From: Ashinkailepas kermadecensis
Lineage: Eukaryota > Arthropoda > Thecostraca > Neolepadidae
Assembly (NCBI GenBank): GCA_034440615.1
Contig: JAOTOM010003945.1
Span: 124,001 to 188,000 of the forward strand
Reading direction: 5' to 3'
Length of the DNA: 64,000 nucleotides
Shown piece by piece: positions 33,597 through 45,490 of the stretch (positions are counted from its first letter, which is position 1; every line of letters starts with the position of its first letter). The notes beneath the pieces were generated by a model. The model was not told the DNA's origin. It searched no databases and saw only the letters and a program-made list of their open reading frames with translations. The position numbers and the translations under genes are program-made.

Positions 33597-35960
33597 TCAG
33601 CATTACCGTCACTGTATTCTCGGCTGGTCGGCACTGCAGTCACTATATTATCGGCTGGTCGGCACTGCAGTCACTATATTATCGGCTGGTCGGCACCACA
33701 GTCACTATATTATCGGCTGGTCGGCACCACAGTCACTATATTATCGGCTGGTCGGCACCACAGTCACTGTATTATCGGCTGGTCGGCACCACAGTCACTA
33801 TATTATCGGTAGGTCGGCACCACAGTCACTATATTATCGGCTGGTCGGCAGCACAGTCACTATATTATCGGCTGGTCGGCACCACAGTCACTATATTATC
33901 GGCTGGTCGGCACCACAGTCACTATATTATCGGCTGGTCGGCACCACAGTCACTGTATTATCGGCTGGTCGGCACCACAGTCACTGTATTATCGGCTGGT
34001 CGGCACCACAGTCACTGTATTATCGGCTGGAAGGCACCACAGTCACTATATTATCGGCTGGTCGGCACCACAGTCACTATATTATCGGCTGGTCGGCACC
34101 ACAGTCACTATATTATCGGCTGGTCGGCACCACAGTCACTATATTATCGGCTGGTCGGCACCACAGTCACTGTATTATCGGCTGGTCGGCACCACAGTCA
34201 CTGTATTATCGGCTGGTCGGCACCACAGTCACTGTATTATCGGCTGGTCGGCACCACAGTCACTATATTATCGGCTGGTCGGCACCACAGTCACTATATT
34301 ATTGGCTGGTCGGCACCACAGTCACTATATTCACGGCTGGTCGGCACCACAGTCACTATATTATCGGCTGGCCGGCACCACAGTCACTATATTATCGGCA
34401 GGTCGGCACCACAGTCACTGTATTATCGGCTGGTCGGCAGCACAGTCACTGTATTATCGGCTGCTCGGCACCACAGTCACTGTATTATCGGCTGGTCGGC
34501 ACCACAGTCACTGTATTATCGGCTGGTCGGCACCACAGTCACTGTATTATCGGCTGGTCGGCACCACAGTCACTGTATTATCGGCTGGTCGGCACCACAG
34601 TCACTGTATTATCGGCTGGTCGGCACCACAGTCACTGTATTATCGGCTGGTCGGCACCACAGTCACTGTATTATCGGCTGGTCGGCACCACAGTCACTGT
34701 ATTATCGGCTGGTCGGCACTACAGTCACTATATTATCGGCTGGTCGGCACCACAGTCACTGTGATTATCGGCTGCTCGGCACCACAGTCACTGTATTATC
34801 GGCTGGTCGGCACCACAGTCACTATATTATCGGCTGGTCGGCACCACAGTCACTGTATTCTCGGCAGGTCGACACCACAGTCACTATATTATCGGCTGGT
34901 CGGCACCACAGTCACTATATTATCGGGTGGTCGGCACCACAGTCACTATATTATCGGGTGGTCGGCACCACAGTCACTATATTATCGGCTGGTCGACACC
35001 ACAGTCACTATATTATCGGCTGGTCGGCACCACAGTCACTATATTATCGGGTGGTCGGCACCACAGTCACTATATTATCGGCTTGTCGGCACTACAGTCA
35101 CTATACTATCGGCTGGTCGGCACCACAGTCACTATATTATCGGCTGGTCGACACCACAGTCACTATATTCTCGGCTGGTCGGCACCACAGTCACTATATT
35201 ATCGGCTGGTCGGCACCACAGTCACTATATTATCGGCTGGTCGACACCACAGTCACTATATTATCGGCTGGTCGGCACCACAGTCACTATATTATCGGCT
35301 GGTCGGCACCACAGTCACTATATTATCGGCTGGTCGGCACCACAGTCACTGTATTATCGGCTGGTCGGCACCACAGTCACTGTATTATCGGCTGGTCGGC
35401 ACCACAGTCACTATATTATCGGCTGGTCGGCACCACAGTCACTGTATTCTCGGCTGGTCGGCACCACAGTCACTATATTATCGGCTGGTCGACACCACAG
35501 TCACTATATTATCGGCTGGTCGGCACCACAGTCACTATATTATCGGCTGGTCGGCACCACAGTCACTATATTATCGGCTGGTCGGCACCACAGTCACTAT
35601 ATTATCGGCTGGTCGGCACCACAGTCACTGTATTCTCGGCTGGTCGGCACCACAGTCACTGTATTCTCGGCTGGTCGGCACTGCAGTCACTATATTACCG
35701 GCCGGCCAGCATTGCAGTCACTATATCCCTCCCGGCCAGCATTACAGTCACTATATTTGCTGCCGGTCATCACTACCGTTACTATATCCCCGGCCGTCCA
35801 GCACTACAGTCACTATATCCTCGATTGGTCAGCACTACTGTCACTATATCCTCTGCCGGCCAGCACTACCGTCACTATATTCCCGACCAGCACTACCGTC
35901 ACTACATCCCCGGTCGGCCAGCACTACCGTCACTATTCCCCCGGCCGGCCAGCAGTGCCA
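33597..35960. repeat. Large minisatellite, 31-bp unit, about 76 copies
   Basis: The unit is CGGCTGGTCGGCACCACAGT plus CACTATATTAT. Two major variants, CACTATATTAT and CACTGTATTAT, are interspersed, with rarer GGGTGG, GCTCGG and TATTCTCG forms. The last 270 bp (from about 35690) decays into diverged GGCCGGCCAGCA..CAGTCACTATATCC units. The unit has no plus-strand stop, so three frames are open for 350-834 codons; none is a gene. Confidence 0.97.
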
Positions 35961-36223
35961 TAGTACACAGTTCCCGTTGACCCGCTGACCCTGCGCCAGT
36001 TGTGATCTCCCGTAATGACGCGGTGGCGTGACACCCTCATCAGGAATTGGACCGTTCATGCTTTCTAATCGACGCTTAATCGCTCAGTGGGTGATGCTCG
36101 ATTTGGCACCAATTTTTCCCGCCACAATTCAGGGAAGCATGCGCGTGTAGTCATTCAGAATGTGACGGCTGCGAGGATCATCTGAAGGCGAACTCAGACG
36201 CTGTCGAATAACATCGAGCGCGC

Positions 36224-36868
36224 GGACGAGACCTGCCGGTCCCCGGAGACGAGACCTGCCGGTCCCCGGAGACGAGACCTGCCGGTGCCCGGAGACGAGA
36301 CCTGCCTGTCTCTGGAGACGAGACCCGCCGGTCCCCGGAGACGAGACCTTCCGGTCCCCGGAGACGAGACCTGCCTGTCTCTGGAGACGAGACCCGCCGG
36401 TCCCCGGAGACGAGGCCTGCCTGTCCCCGGAGACGAGACCTGCCGGTCCCCGGAGACGAGACCTTCCGGTCCCCGGAGACGAGACCTGCCGGTCCCCGGA
36501 GACGAGACCTGACGGTCCCCGGAGACGAGACCCGCCGGTCCCCGGAGACGAGACCTGCCGGTGCCCGGAGACGAGACCTGCCGGTCCCCGGAGACGAGAC
36601 CCGCCGGTCCCTGGAGACGAGATCAGCCGGTCCCCGGAGACGAGACCCGCCGGTCCCCGGAGACGAGACCTGCCGGTCCCCGGAGACGAGACCTGCCGGT
36701 CCCCGGAGACGAGACCAGCCGGTCCCCGGAGACGAGACCCGCCAGTCCCTGGAGACGAGACCCGCCGGTCCCTGGAGACGAGACCTGCCGGTCCCTGGAG
36801 ACGAGATCCGCCGCCCCTTGAGACGAGACTTGCCGGTCTCCGGAGACGAGACCCGCCGGTGCCCGGAG
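36224..36868. repeat. Minisatellite, 23-bp unit, about 28 copies
   Basis: The unit is CCGGTCCCCGGAGACGAGAC plus CTG, with CCTGTCTCTGG and CCCTGG variants mixed in. Confidence 0.97.
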
Positions 36869-37232
36869 CCGGTGTTCAGCCATCGACACGGCCGCGAAGA
36901 TGCTGCACTGTGCCGATGAGAGATGCGCTGTATTTATGGCTGGGTGGGCCAGGCGCGAGACAAGTGCTTGCGCATGCGAGCCTGTACGGTGCTGCCGGCG
37001 GCTGTGGACCGGTCCGGGCGGCGAGCACTGCCATCTAAATCTTCCCACCCGACGACCCACCGCTGAGTTTGATTCACCGCTCGCCGATGTGCCGATGGGC
37101 TCTGGGCGGAGTGGCGGCTATGTGTCGGTGACGTCACGTACTGGACCGGTGACGTCACGAGTCTGTCGAGTTATTCGACTGTAGGGTGGTCGAGCAGCTG
37201 CTTCTTTGACTGTAGTGTGATCGAGAGTTTCG
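36869..37232. other. Spacer with two CRE-like palindromes
   Basis: Two copies of CGGTGACGTCACG place TGACGTCA at 37129-37136 and 37150-37157, 21 bp apart. TGACGTCA is the consensus CRE/ATF site, but no TATA box or gene next to it can be shown. Confidence 0.5.
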
Positions 37233-37738
37233 TGGCTGTGACAGCTCTCTCGAGCCTACCACAGTCCGGTCTGGCTGTGACAGCTCTCTCGAGCCTACGA
37301 CAGTCCGGTCTGTGACAGCTCTCTCGAGCCTACCACAGTCCAGTCTGGCTGTGACAGCTCTCTCGAGCCTACCACAGTCCGGTCTGGCTGTGACAGCTCT
37401 CTCGAGCCTACGACAGTCCGGTCTGTGACAGCTCTCTCGAGCCTACGACAGTCCGGTCTGTGACAGCTCTCTCGAGCCTACCACAGTCCAGTCTGGCTGT
37501 GACAGCTCTCTCGAGCCTACGACAGTCCGGTCTGTGACAGCTCTCTCGAGCCTACCACAGTCCAGTCTGGCTGTGACAGCTCTCTCAATCCTACGACAGT
37601 CCAGTCTGGCTGTGACAGCTCTCTCGAGCCTACGACAGTCCGGTCTGTGACAGCTTTCTCGAGCCTACCACAGTCCAGTCTGGCTGTGGTAGCTCTCTCG
37701 ATCCTACGACAGTCCGGTCTGGCTGTTACAGCTCTGTC
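37233..37738. repeat. Minisatellite, 35/39-bp units, about 13 copies
   Basis: Units contain CTGTGACAGCTCTCTCGAGC and CTACGACAGTCC or CTACCACAGTCC. Two length forms differ by the presence of GGCT after TCT and are interspersed. Confidence 0.95.
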
Positions 37739-37825
37739 GGCTGGTTGTGCGAATGTTGGTGTGTGCTTCAGCAAACGGGTGCATTCCTACGCGCGCTCCT
37801 GCGTTAATGAATTGCGTTAATAAAT

Positions 37826-37886
37826 ACGGCTGTGTGCGTGTGTGCGTGTGTACGTGTGTGCGCGTGTGCTCGTGTGCGTGTGTGCC
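37826..37886. repeat. GT/GC-rich alternating microsatellite
   Basis: Imperfect TGTGCGTG repeats with alternating purine and pyrimidine, of the kind known to adopt Z-DNA. Confidence 0.9.
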
Positions 37887-38082
37887 GTCCGAGAGTGGGG
37901 TAGCGGAGGTGCGCGTGCGGTGCGCTCCTCTGTGGGTCACATTAGTCACGAGGCCCCGGAGACCGCCGGCAGAGCCGGCCGGCGACCCACATCACCTTTT
38001 TTGGCGGCCGGCCGGATAATCAGACGAGATGCGGCCGCAGATGGGACGACGCTTCCGGTCCAGTCCGGCCGACGCCGACTGC

Positions 38083-38672
38083 CGAATCTGGTGCAGACCA
38101 ACCCAATCTGGCGCAGACCAGCCGAATCTGGCGCAGACCAGCCCAATCTGGCGGAGACCAGCCGAATCTGGCGCAGACCAGCCCAATCTGGCGCAGATCA
38201 GCCAAATCTGGCGCAGACCAGCCCAATCTGGCACAGACCAGCCCAATCTGGCGCAGGCCAGCCAAATCTGGCGCAGACCAGCCGAATCTGGCGGAGACCA
38301 GCAGAATCTGGCGCAGATCATCCCAATCTGGCGCACACCAGCCCAATATGGCGCAGACCAGCCCAATCTGGCGCAGACCAGCCCAATCTGGCACAGACCA
38401 GCCCAATCTGGCGCAGACCAGCACAATCTGGCGCAGACCAGCCCAATCTGGCGCAGACCAGCCCAATCTGGCGCAGACCAGCTCAATCTGAAGCAGACTA
38501 GCCCAATCTGGCGCAGACCAGCCCAATCTGAAGCAGACCAGCCCAATCTGGCGCAGACCAGCCCAATCTGACAGACCAGCCCAATCTGACACAGACCGGC
38601 CCAATCTGGCGCAGACCAGCCCAATCTGACGCAGACCAGCCCAATCTGGCGCAGACCAGCCCAATCTGACGT
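38083..38672. repeat. Minisatellite, 20-bp unit, about 29 copies
   Basis: The unit is ACCAGCCCAATCTGGCGCAG, with variants such as CCGAATCTGG, CCAAATCTGG and CTGAAGCAG. It keeps frames open on both strands with 20-residue periodicity. Confidence 0.97.
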
Positions 38673-38686
38673 GTGCTGACCGAACC

Positions 38687-40384
38687 TGTCGCGTGACGGC
38701 CGAGTATGACACTCCCAGCCCCAGTCGTCACGGCTGAGTATGACACTCCCAGCCCCAGTCGTGACGGCCGAGTATGACACTCCCAGCCCCAGTCGTGACG
38801 GCCGAGTATGACACTCACAGCCCCAGTCGTGACGGCCGAGTATGACACTCACAGCCCCAGTCGTGACGGCCGAGTATGACACTCCCAGCCCCAGTCGTGA
38901 CGGCCGAGTATGACACTCCCAGCCCCAGTCGTGACGGCCGAGTATGACACTCCCAGCCCCAGTCGTGACGGCCGAGTATGACACTCTCACAGCCCCAGTC
39001 GTGACGGCCGAGTATGACACTCACAGCCCCAGTCGTACGCGAGTATGACACTCAGCCCCAGTCGTGACGGCCGAGTATGACACTCACAGCCCCAGTCGTG
39101 ACGGCCGAGTATGACACTCCCAGCCCCAGTCGTGACGGCCGAGTATGACACTCCCAGCCCCAGTCGTGACGGCCGAGTATGACACTCACAGCCCCAGTCG
39201 TGACGGCCGAGTATGAACTACAGCCCCAGTCGTGACGGCCGAGAATGAACTCCCCACCCCCGTCGTCACGGCTGAGTATGTCACAGCCCCAGTCGTGACG
39301 GCCGAGTATGACACTCCCAGCCCCAGTCGTGACGGCCGAGTATGACACTCCCAGCCCCAGTCGTGACGGCCGAGTATGACACTCCCAGCCCCAGTCGTGA
39401 CGGCCGAGTATGACACTCCACAGCCCCAGTCGTGACGGCCGAGTATGACACTCACAGCCCCAGTCGTGACGGCCGAGTATGACACTCCCAGCCCCAGTCG
39501 TGACGGCCGAGTATGACACTCACAGCCCCAGTCGTGACGGCCGAGTATGACACTCCCAGCCCCAGTCGTGACGGCCGAGGATAACACCCATCGTCCGAGT
39601 ATGACACTCCCAGCCCCAGTCGTGACGGCCGAGTATGACACTCCCAGCCCCAGTCGTGACGGCCGAGTATGACACTCCCAGCCCCAGTCGTGACGGCCGA
39701 GTATGACACTCACAGCCCCAGTCGTGACGGCCGAGTATGACACTCCCAGCCCCAGTCGTGACGGCCGAGTATGACACTCACAGCCCCAGTCGTGACGGCC
39801 GAGTATGACACTCCCAGCCCCAGTCGTGACGGCCGAGTATGACACTCCCAGCCCCAGTCTGACGGCCGAGTATGACACTCACAGCCCCAGTCGTGACGGC
39901 CGAGTATGACACTCCCAGCCCCAGTCGTGACGGCCGAGTATGACACTCCCAGCCCCAGTCGTGACGGCCGAGTATGACACTCCCAGCCCCAGTCGTGACG
40001 GCCGGTTGACCCAGCCAGGGTATGACACTCCCAGCCCCAGTCGTGACGGCCGAGTATGACACTCCCAGCCCCAGTCGTGACGGCCGAGTATGACACTCCC
40101 AGCCCCAGTCGTGACGGCCGAGTATGACACTCACAGCCCCAGTCGTGACGGCCGAGTATGACACTCCCAGCCCCAGTCGTGACGGCCGAGTATGACACTC
40201 ACAGCCCCAGTCGTGACGGCCGAGTATGGCACTCCCAGCCCCAGTCATGACGGCCGAGTATGACACTCACAGCCCCAGTCGTGACGGCCGAGTATGACAC
40301 TCACAGCCCCAGTCGTGACGGCCGAGTATGGCACTCCCAGCCCCAGTCGTGACGGCCGATTATGACACTCAGCCCCAGTCGCAC
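38687..40384. repeat. Minisatellite, 34-bp unit, about 49 copies
   Basis: The unit is GTCGTGACGGCCGAGTATGA plus CACTCCCAGCCCCA. A two-state variant, CTCCCAG or CTCACAG, runs through the array in irregular order. A few units are deleted or rearranged, for example near 39040, 39225, 39580 and 40010. It begins within about 15 bp of the end of the 20-bp array. Confidence 0.97.
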
Positions 40385-41454
40385 GTGCACGACCAGAATC
40401 GGCACCGACAAACTGATGTTTTTGTTTTTTAAAGAGTGAAGCCGCTCAGCTTCACTGCTGCCATACCTGACTGTCGTAGGCTCGCCTTTGCAGTGGCTGC
40501 ACACCATCGAAGCATCGCCTAACTGCTCCGACGGCCGGGTGTAGTGGCAATCTCACTGTGCCGCACAGCGCAGTGCGAAACTGAACTTATGAAATCGTAG
40601 CAAACATATCTGAGTTGTATCGGAGCAGACTGTGAACAGCGAGGGGAAGATAGACAAATATTGGCCTCTCCACCAAGCGCCTGCAATGAGAAATCACTTT
40701 TCGCGTTGCTATTGCACGTGCTATGTATTATGCAGTCATTGTACGGATTATGTATTGCACCCAATGCACAAGCAGGTGTTGTTTGCATGGTATTTATTGG
40801 TAGCGCACGACCGTTACCATGTGATCTCATTGCGTTGGATTTATTATTTTAATACCAACCAATGTTTTACTCATACAGTTTTTTTACCATTAATAAACTT
40901 TACGAGCGGGTCGCCTTGACCGCCCCCTAGTCCGTAGTTTCCGCGCGGCTTCCAGGAGCTGCTAGGGCTACCACGTCGCTGGCATCCCGAAGTGAACGGT
41001 CAACTAACCTCATCTTTTCCCTGGACACCAGCATGGAATCTGATTGTTGTGGAGCGCGGTGAGGTGCCGCGGCATTTCTCCTCCGCGCAGGTGCCTGGCC
41101 GGTAATGGTGATTGGATAACCGGAGAGTGGGGAGGGTCACCGCAAGACGCAGAGAAATGTGCCATTGTTATCTTGGTCGCCTGGGGCGTTGTCGGGCCAT
41201 TCACCAATTGTGGCGTCCCTTCACACAGAGAGGCCACTGTACGGGGCAGATGCGCCTGTTTTGGGATACCGCACTTTTCTGATTTAGACCTCTCCGTCTC
41301 GATGCCAATATGGTCCTCGACCTAAGATTTTCTAAGAGCATTGCTTGGTTGTTGAAGTTCGCTTTTAACTTTGCCATATTCTTGCTATAATTGATGCGTG
41401 CGAGTTGCGTCAAAATGAAGGTCTGTTGTGTTAATGTAACAGAGCTAAGGCAGG
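40385..41454. other. Non-repetitive spacer, no gene seen
   Basis: About 1 kb of ordinary DNA. Frames at 40632-40919 and 41044-41325 (plus) have no recognisable motifs. Confidence 0.5.
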
Positions 41455-41778
41455 TAGCTCTGTCCCAGAAGTGTCAGTGCCCCAGAGCAGGTAGCTCTGC
41501 CCCAGAGGTGTCAGTGTCCCAGAGGTGTTAGTGTCCCAGACGTGGCAGTGCCCCAGGGGCTGCCCAGGTAGCTCTGCCCCAGAGGTGTCAGTGTCCCAGA
41601 GGTGTCAGTGTCCCAGAGGTGTCAGTGTCCCAGAGGTGTCAGTGTCCCAGAGGTGTCAGTGTCCCAGAGGTGTCAGTGTCCCAGAAGTGTCAGTGTCCCA
41701 GAGGTGTCAGTGTCCCAGAAGTGTCAGTGTCCCAGAGGTGTCAGTGTCCCAGAGGTGTCAGTGTCCCAGAGGTGTCGG
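41455..41778. repeat. Minisatellite, 17-bp unit, about 17 copies
   Basis: The unit is GTGTCCCAGAGGTGTCA. The first units are diverged and longer, and from about 41585 the copies are nearly uniform. Confidence 0.96.
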
Positions 41779-42648
41779 GTCGGACACTGTCCGGAAGCCC
41801 GGCAGGCCGGGCGGTTCCACCTGCACTCTCCGGCTCGCCGCTGACGTGTTGTTGACCCCACGCACCAGACGGCCGCCACGCACCGTCACGCGTCACACCT
41901 GACGACACGTGACGTCACACCTGACGACACGTGACGTCACACCCTGGCGTGTTGTCGCCTGACAGCCGGCGCCCGTACGTGTCGCCTTGAGTGATCGCAA
42001 AGTGGATTATGTAGGCATGCGATTTCCGACACGTGTGTGAATGCAAAGCAGGCGTAGTCATTCGGAACTGAAAACAATCTACGCTATCAATATGCTTCGG
42101 TTGCTACATAAAATCACCTGGTCATGCGAAAATATGTCAAATATCGTAGTTACCGCAAAATAACTTCCCTTTTTATCTTCTTGGAGTCTTCGGATCCAGA
42201 TAGCACGAATGGGGCTTTCACATCATTTGGACTTTAGGGCGTATCAGCTTCTATGGCTATGTTCAAGATCTGTGTGGCACCCCGCTTCTCCTGCCGGTGA
42301 GATCTCTGCCCCCTCATTGGTGCTAAATTTAGTTTACTGGATGCTAGCTTCATTTCAAAGGGATTCAAGTGCATGAAGACTTAGTTGTTACGTTTGCTGC
42401 GTCCACCCCGATCGAACAAATTCTTTCAGCAAGTTTTCGCCTCCCCGCCTCGTAAAAACTTCTCCAGATGACCTCATGTCATGCTGTGGCCATGGTTCTA
42501 TCGAGATGGTGGTCAATAATTAACGGTAATACCGAATCACAACTCGAACGGCATCATTTTCGCTCAGTCAATCTGCCAATATGCCAATCTCTCAACTTCC
42601 ACTTACCACCGAGTTCCTTGACGCCATATTGTTTAGTAAAATATCCAC
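41779..42648. other. Spacer with a short CRE-containing repeat
   Basis: At about 41890-41945 a 26-bp unit with GACGACACGTGACGTCACAC is repeated about twice, giving two TGACGTCA sites and CACGTG E-box motifs. The rest is non-repetitive. Confidence 0.5.
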
Positions 42649-42890
42649 GTGCGCACGTGGAGAGACCGCTCAGTTGTGCATTCACCCCCGACCACGGTCT
42701 GCCACACGTGGGCACGTGGAGAGACCGCTCGGCTGTCCATTCACCCCCGACCACGGTCTGCCACACGTGGGCACGTGGAGAGACCGCTCAGTTGTGCATT
42801 CACCCCCGACCACGGTCTGCCACACGTGGGCACGTGGAGAGACCGCTCGGCTGTCCGTTCACCCCCGGCCGCGGTTTACCTCGCGCGTTT
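42649..42890. repeat. Minisatellite, 59-bp unit in a 118-bp dimer, 4 copies
   Basis: AGAGACCGCTC starts at 42661, 42720, 42779 and 42838. Units alternate strictly: CAGTTGTGCATTC, CGGCTGTCCATTC, CAGTTGTGCATTC, CGGCTGTCCGTTC. This is a two-unit higher-order repeat. Each unit ends with CCACACGTGGG, an E-box palindrome. Confidence 0.94.
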
Positions 42891-43167
42891 CCGTTGCGTT
42901 TTTGGTGGAGAATGGCTCGTCTGGCGGCGGAATAGCCAGCGGTGCCTCCCCACCGCGACCGACCGTCCAGCCGGGTGCCGCTGGACGTCCCGGCGGGTCG
43001 ACGGTTCGCCCGCCACACGGGCACAACAACGGCGCGCGGCCCAGCGGCCGCACCCCGCCAACAGACGCTGCCGACACTGGGCGCGGCCGCTGCCCACATA
43101 ATCGGCTCTCGTGTGCGCAAACAGGCACGCATGTGCTCAGCCTTGGTCGTTCGACGCTCTCTCCGCC

Positions 43168-43169
43168 TC

Positions 43170-43244
<75 letters not shown>
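43168..43244. repeat. Poly-C plus (CT)32 microsatellite
   Basis: About 12 C are followed by 32 uninterrupted CT dinucleotides (43181-43244). It is a mirror-type polypurine/polypyrimidine tract able to form triplex DNA. Confidence 0.97.
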
Positions 43245-43246
<2 letters not shown>

Positions 43247-43290
43247 TCACTCTACCCCTCTACTGCTGTGTCGGAGTGTCTCCGAGGGCT

Positions 43291-43922
43291 CCCCCAGACA
43301 GCTGAGGTCACTGGATCACGCAGTGGTGTCTGTCTGCCGGCCCAGACAGCTGAGGTCACTGGATCACGCAGTGGTGGCCGTCTGCCGACCCAGACAGCTG
43401 AGGTCACTGGATCACGAAGTGGTGGCCGTCTGCCGACCCAGACAGCTGAGGTCACTGGATCACGAAGTAGTGGCTGTCTGCCGACCCAGACAGCTGAGGT
43501 CACTGGATCACGAAGTGGTGGCCGTCTGCCGACCCAGATAGCTGAGGTCACTGGATCACGAAGTAGTGGCTGTCTGCCGACCCAGATAGCTGAGGTCACT
43601 GGATCACGAAGTAGTGGCTGTCTGCCGACACCGGCAGCTGAGGTCACTGGATCACGAAGTGGTGGCTGTCTGCCGACCCAGACAGCTGAGGTCACTGGAT
43701 CACGGAGTGGTGGCTGTCTGCCGACACTGGCAGCTGAGGTCACTGGATCACGAAGTAGTGGCTGTCTGCCGACCCAGACAGCTGAGGTCACTGGATCACG
43801 AAGTAGTGGCTGTCTGCCGACCCAGACAGCTGAGGTCACTGGATCACGAAGTAGTGGCTGTCTGCCGACCCAGACAGCTGAGGTCACTGGATCACGAAGT
43901 AGTGGCTGTCTGCCGACACTGG
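43291..43922. repeat. Minisatellite, 48-bp unit, about 13 copies
   Basis: The unit is GACCCAGACAGCTGAGGTCA plus CTGGATCACGAAGTGGTGGCTGTCTGCC, with AGTAG/AGTGG and GTGGC variants. Since 48 is divisible by three, a 469-codon plus frame from 42581 runs through this array, the CT tract and the 59-bp array. That makes it implausible as a protein. Confidence 0.96.
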
Positions 43923-43985
43923 CACCGCCCGACCAGGCCGAGCACCGCTGTGGGCCGGCTGTGGGTGCGGCATCACTGAGTGATG

Positions 43986-44316
43986 GATGATGGGCGGTGT
44001 GGTGCCCTTACCTCGGCACTCACAAACAGTCACTCAGTGTTCCTCGCCGTGTCGATGGGCGGTGTGGTGCCCTTACCTCGGCACTCTCACACACGGCCAC
44101 TCAGTGTTCCTCGCCGTGACGATGGGCGGTGTGGTGCCCTTACCTCGGCACTCTCACACACGGCCACTCAGTGTTCCGCGCCGTGTCGATGGGTGGTGTG
44201 GTGCCCTTACCTCGGCACTCTCACACACGGCCACTCAGTGTTCCGCGCCGTGATGATGGGTGATGTGGTGCCCTTATCTAGGCACTCACAAACAGTCACT
44301 CAGTGTTCCGTGCCGG
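43986..44316. repeat. Minisatellite, 67-bp unit, 5 copies
   Basis: GATGGGCGGTGTGGTGCCCT starts at 43988, 44054, 44121, 44188 and 44255. Each unit holds the dyad GTGCC..GGCAC around CTTACCTC. The first and last units share CTCACAAACAGTCAC and the three middle units CTCACACACGGCCAC, a symmetrical order. Confidence 0.95.
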
Positions 44317-45395
44317 TCCCCAGCCAATCTGCACCCGTGGAGACTCCGGGCTTTATTGGTCCAAACACCCTACCCCTGTTTGAAGCAATCTTGAGCTAAG
44401 CATGTGATGCACGCTAGATGTTTTGTGCCCAAGATAAATTGAAGAATTCCCTACCGGAAGTCCGAGGAATGGTGTCTACTGTACCTTTGCGGCTGCTTCA
44501 CAAGCCTCATGTTTTATGACTCTACACGAACTGCCCATGCTGCAGTAGCTATGACCGAAGGCGATGAAGACCAGCGGTCAGCACCTTTAGGGGGATCCTT
44601 TAGCGACCAGAACGGATCTAAATATAGAGTTGTCAGTCAGAGCGTCGAGTGTCGAGTTCTTCCTGTCGAGTGTTGATTTCTTCCTGTCCAGTGTCGAGTT
44701 CTTCCTTCGATCCGGCACCTACATCTGAACAGAACAGAACTGAACGGAAGTTGCGTGATGATTTTAGTGCCTGTCGTCAACGGTTTATAGCACGGCGATA
44801 GTCCAGACGAGCTGGGCTCTATTGGCCAATTACCAGCTTGCCAAGTGTCATTTAACGAATGTTTCACGCAACTCTAACCCGCTTTGTTTGGACCGGAATA
44901 GCGGAACTGTTGGACGTTAGCCGGACCTGAGCCGGACCTGAGCCGCCAGTCGCCGGTCGCCAGTGCGTAAGCCCAATGGTAGTTACTCCTGGTCAGGGTA
45001 TTTCGGTCGGACATTTGTTTAATTGGAGCCGGGTCGTTATTTTGGAGAAAGCTTCAAAGCTGAAAGCTCTTAATGTGTGACGGAATTGCGATGCGTGCTA
45101 AATATGCGATAAAAATATCCGGTATTGCGCGAAGGTGGGATTTCGTTTAAAAATGCCCGTGCATTTATCTCTTAAAGCTTCTAAACCCTCGTAATTTCCA
45201 ATGGTATTTTTCCCCACTTTGAAACATTCAACAAGAACACAGTACAGGGTGCAAATACGTCTGCAGTCGTCCTGCACGTGCTGTGGTACAGGGTGGAAAA
45301 TACGTTCTGCTATCGCTGTTCTCTAAATCGCCATCGCCATTAGCCTATCAGCAAACTGATGCAATATAAGACTTGGCAAGCTGTGAATTTTTTTT
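44317..45395. other. Spacer, no gene seen
   Basis: Short repeats of GTCGAGTGTCGAGTTCTTCC (about 23 bp, 3 copies) lie at 44640-44705. The rest is non-repetitive and AT-rich after 45000. Confidence 0.5.
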
Positions 45396-45490
45396 TGCAT
45401 TGGTGTATGCAAATGTTTTACGTTGGTGTAGGCGGAGGTTTTTGCGTTGGTGTATGTGGAGGTTTTTGCGTTGGTGTACGTGGATGTTTC
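45396..45490. repeat. 24-bp tandem repeat, 4 copies
   Basis: The unit is GCGTTGGTGTATGTGGAGGT plus TTTT, with small changes in each copy. Confidence 0.92.

Noticed and set aside
33476..35980. 834-codon open frame
   Set aside because: It is the 31-bp array read in rotation. Frames of 390, 553 and 353 codons overlap it on the same strand.
42581..43990. 469-codon open frame with 16-residue repeats
   Set aside because: It runs through the 59-bp array, the CT microsatellite (Ser-Leu run) and the 48-bp array. The antisense strand is also open, and there is no signal peptide or non-repeat domain.
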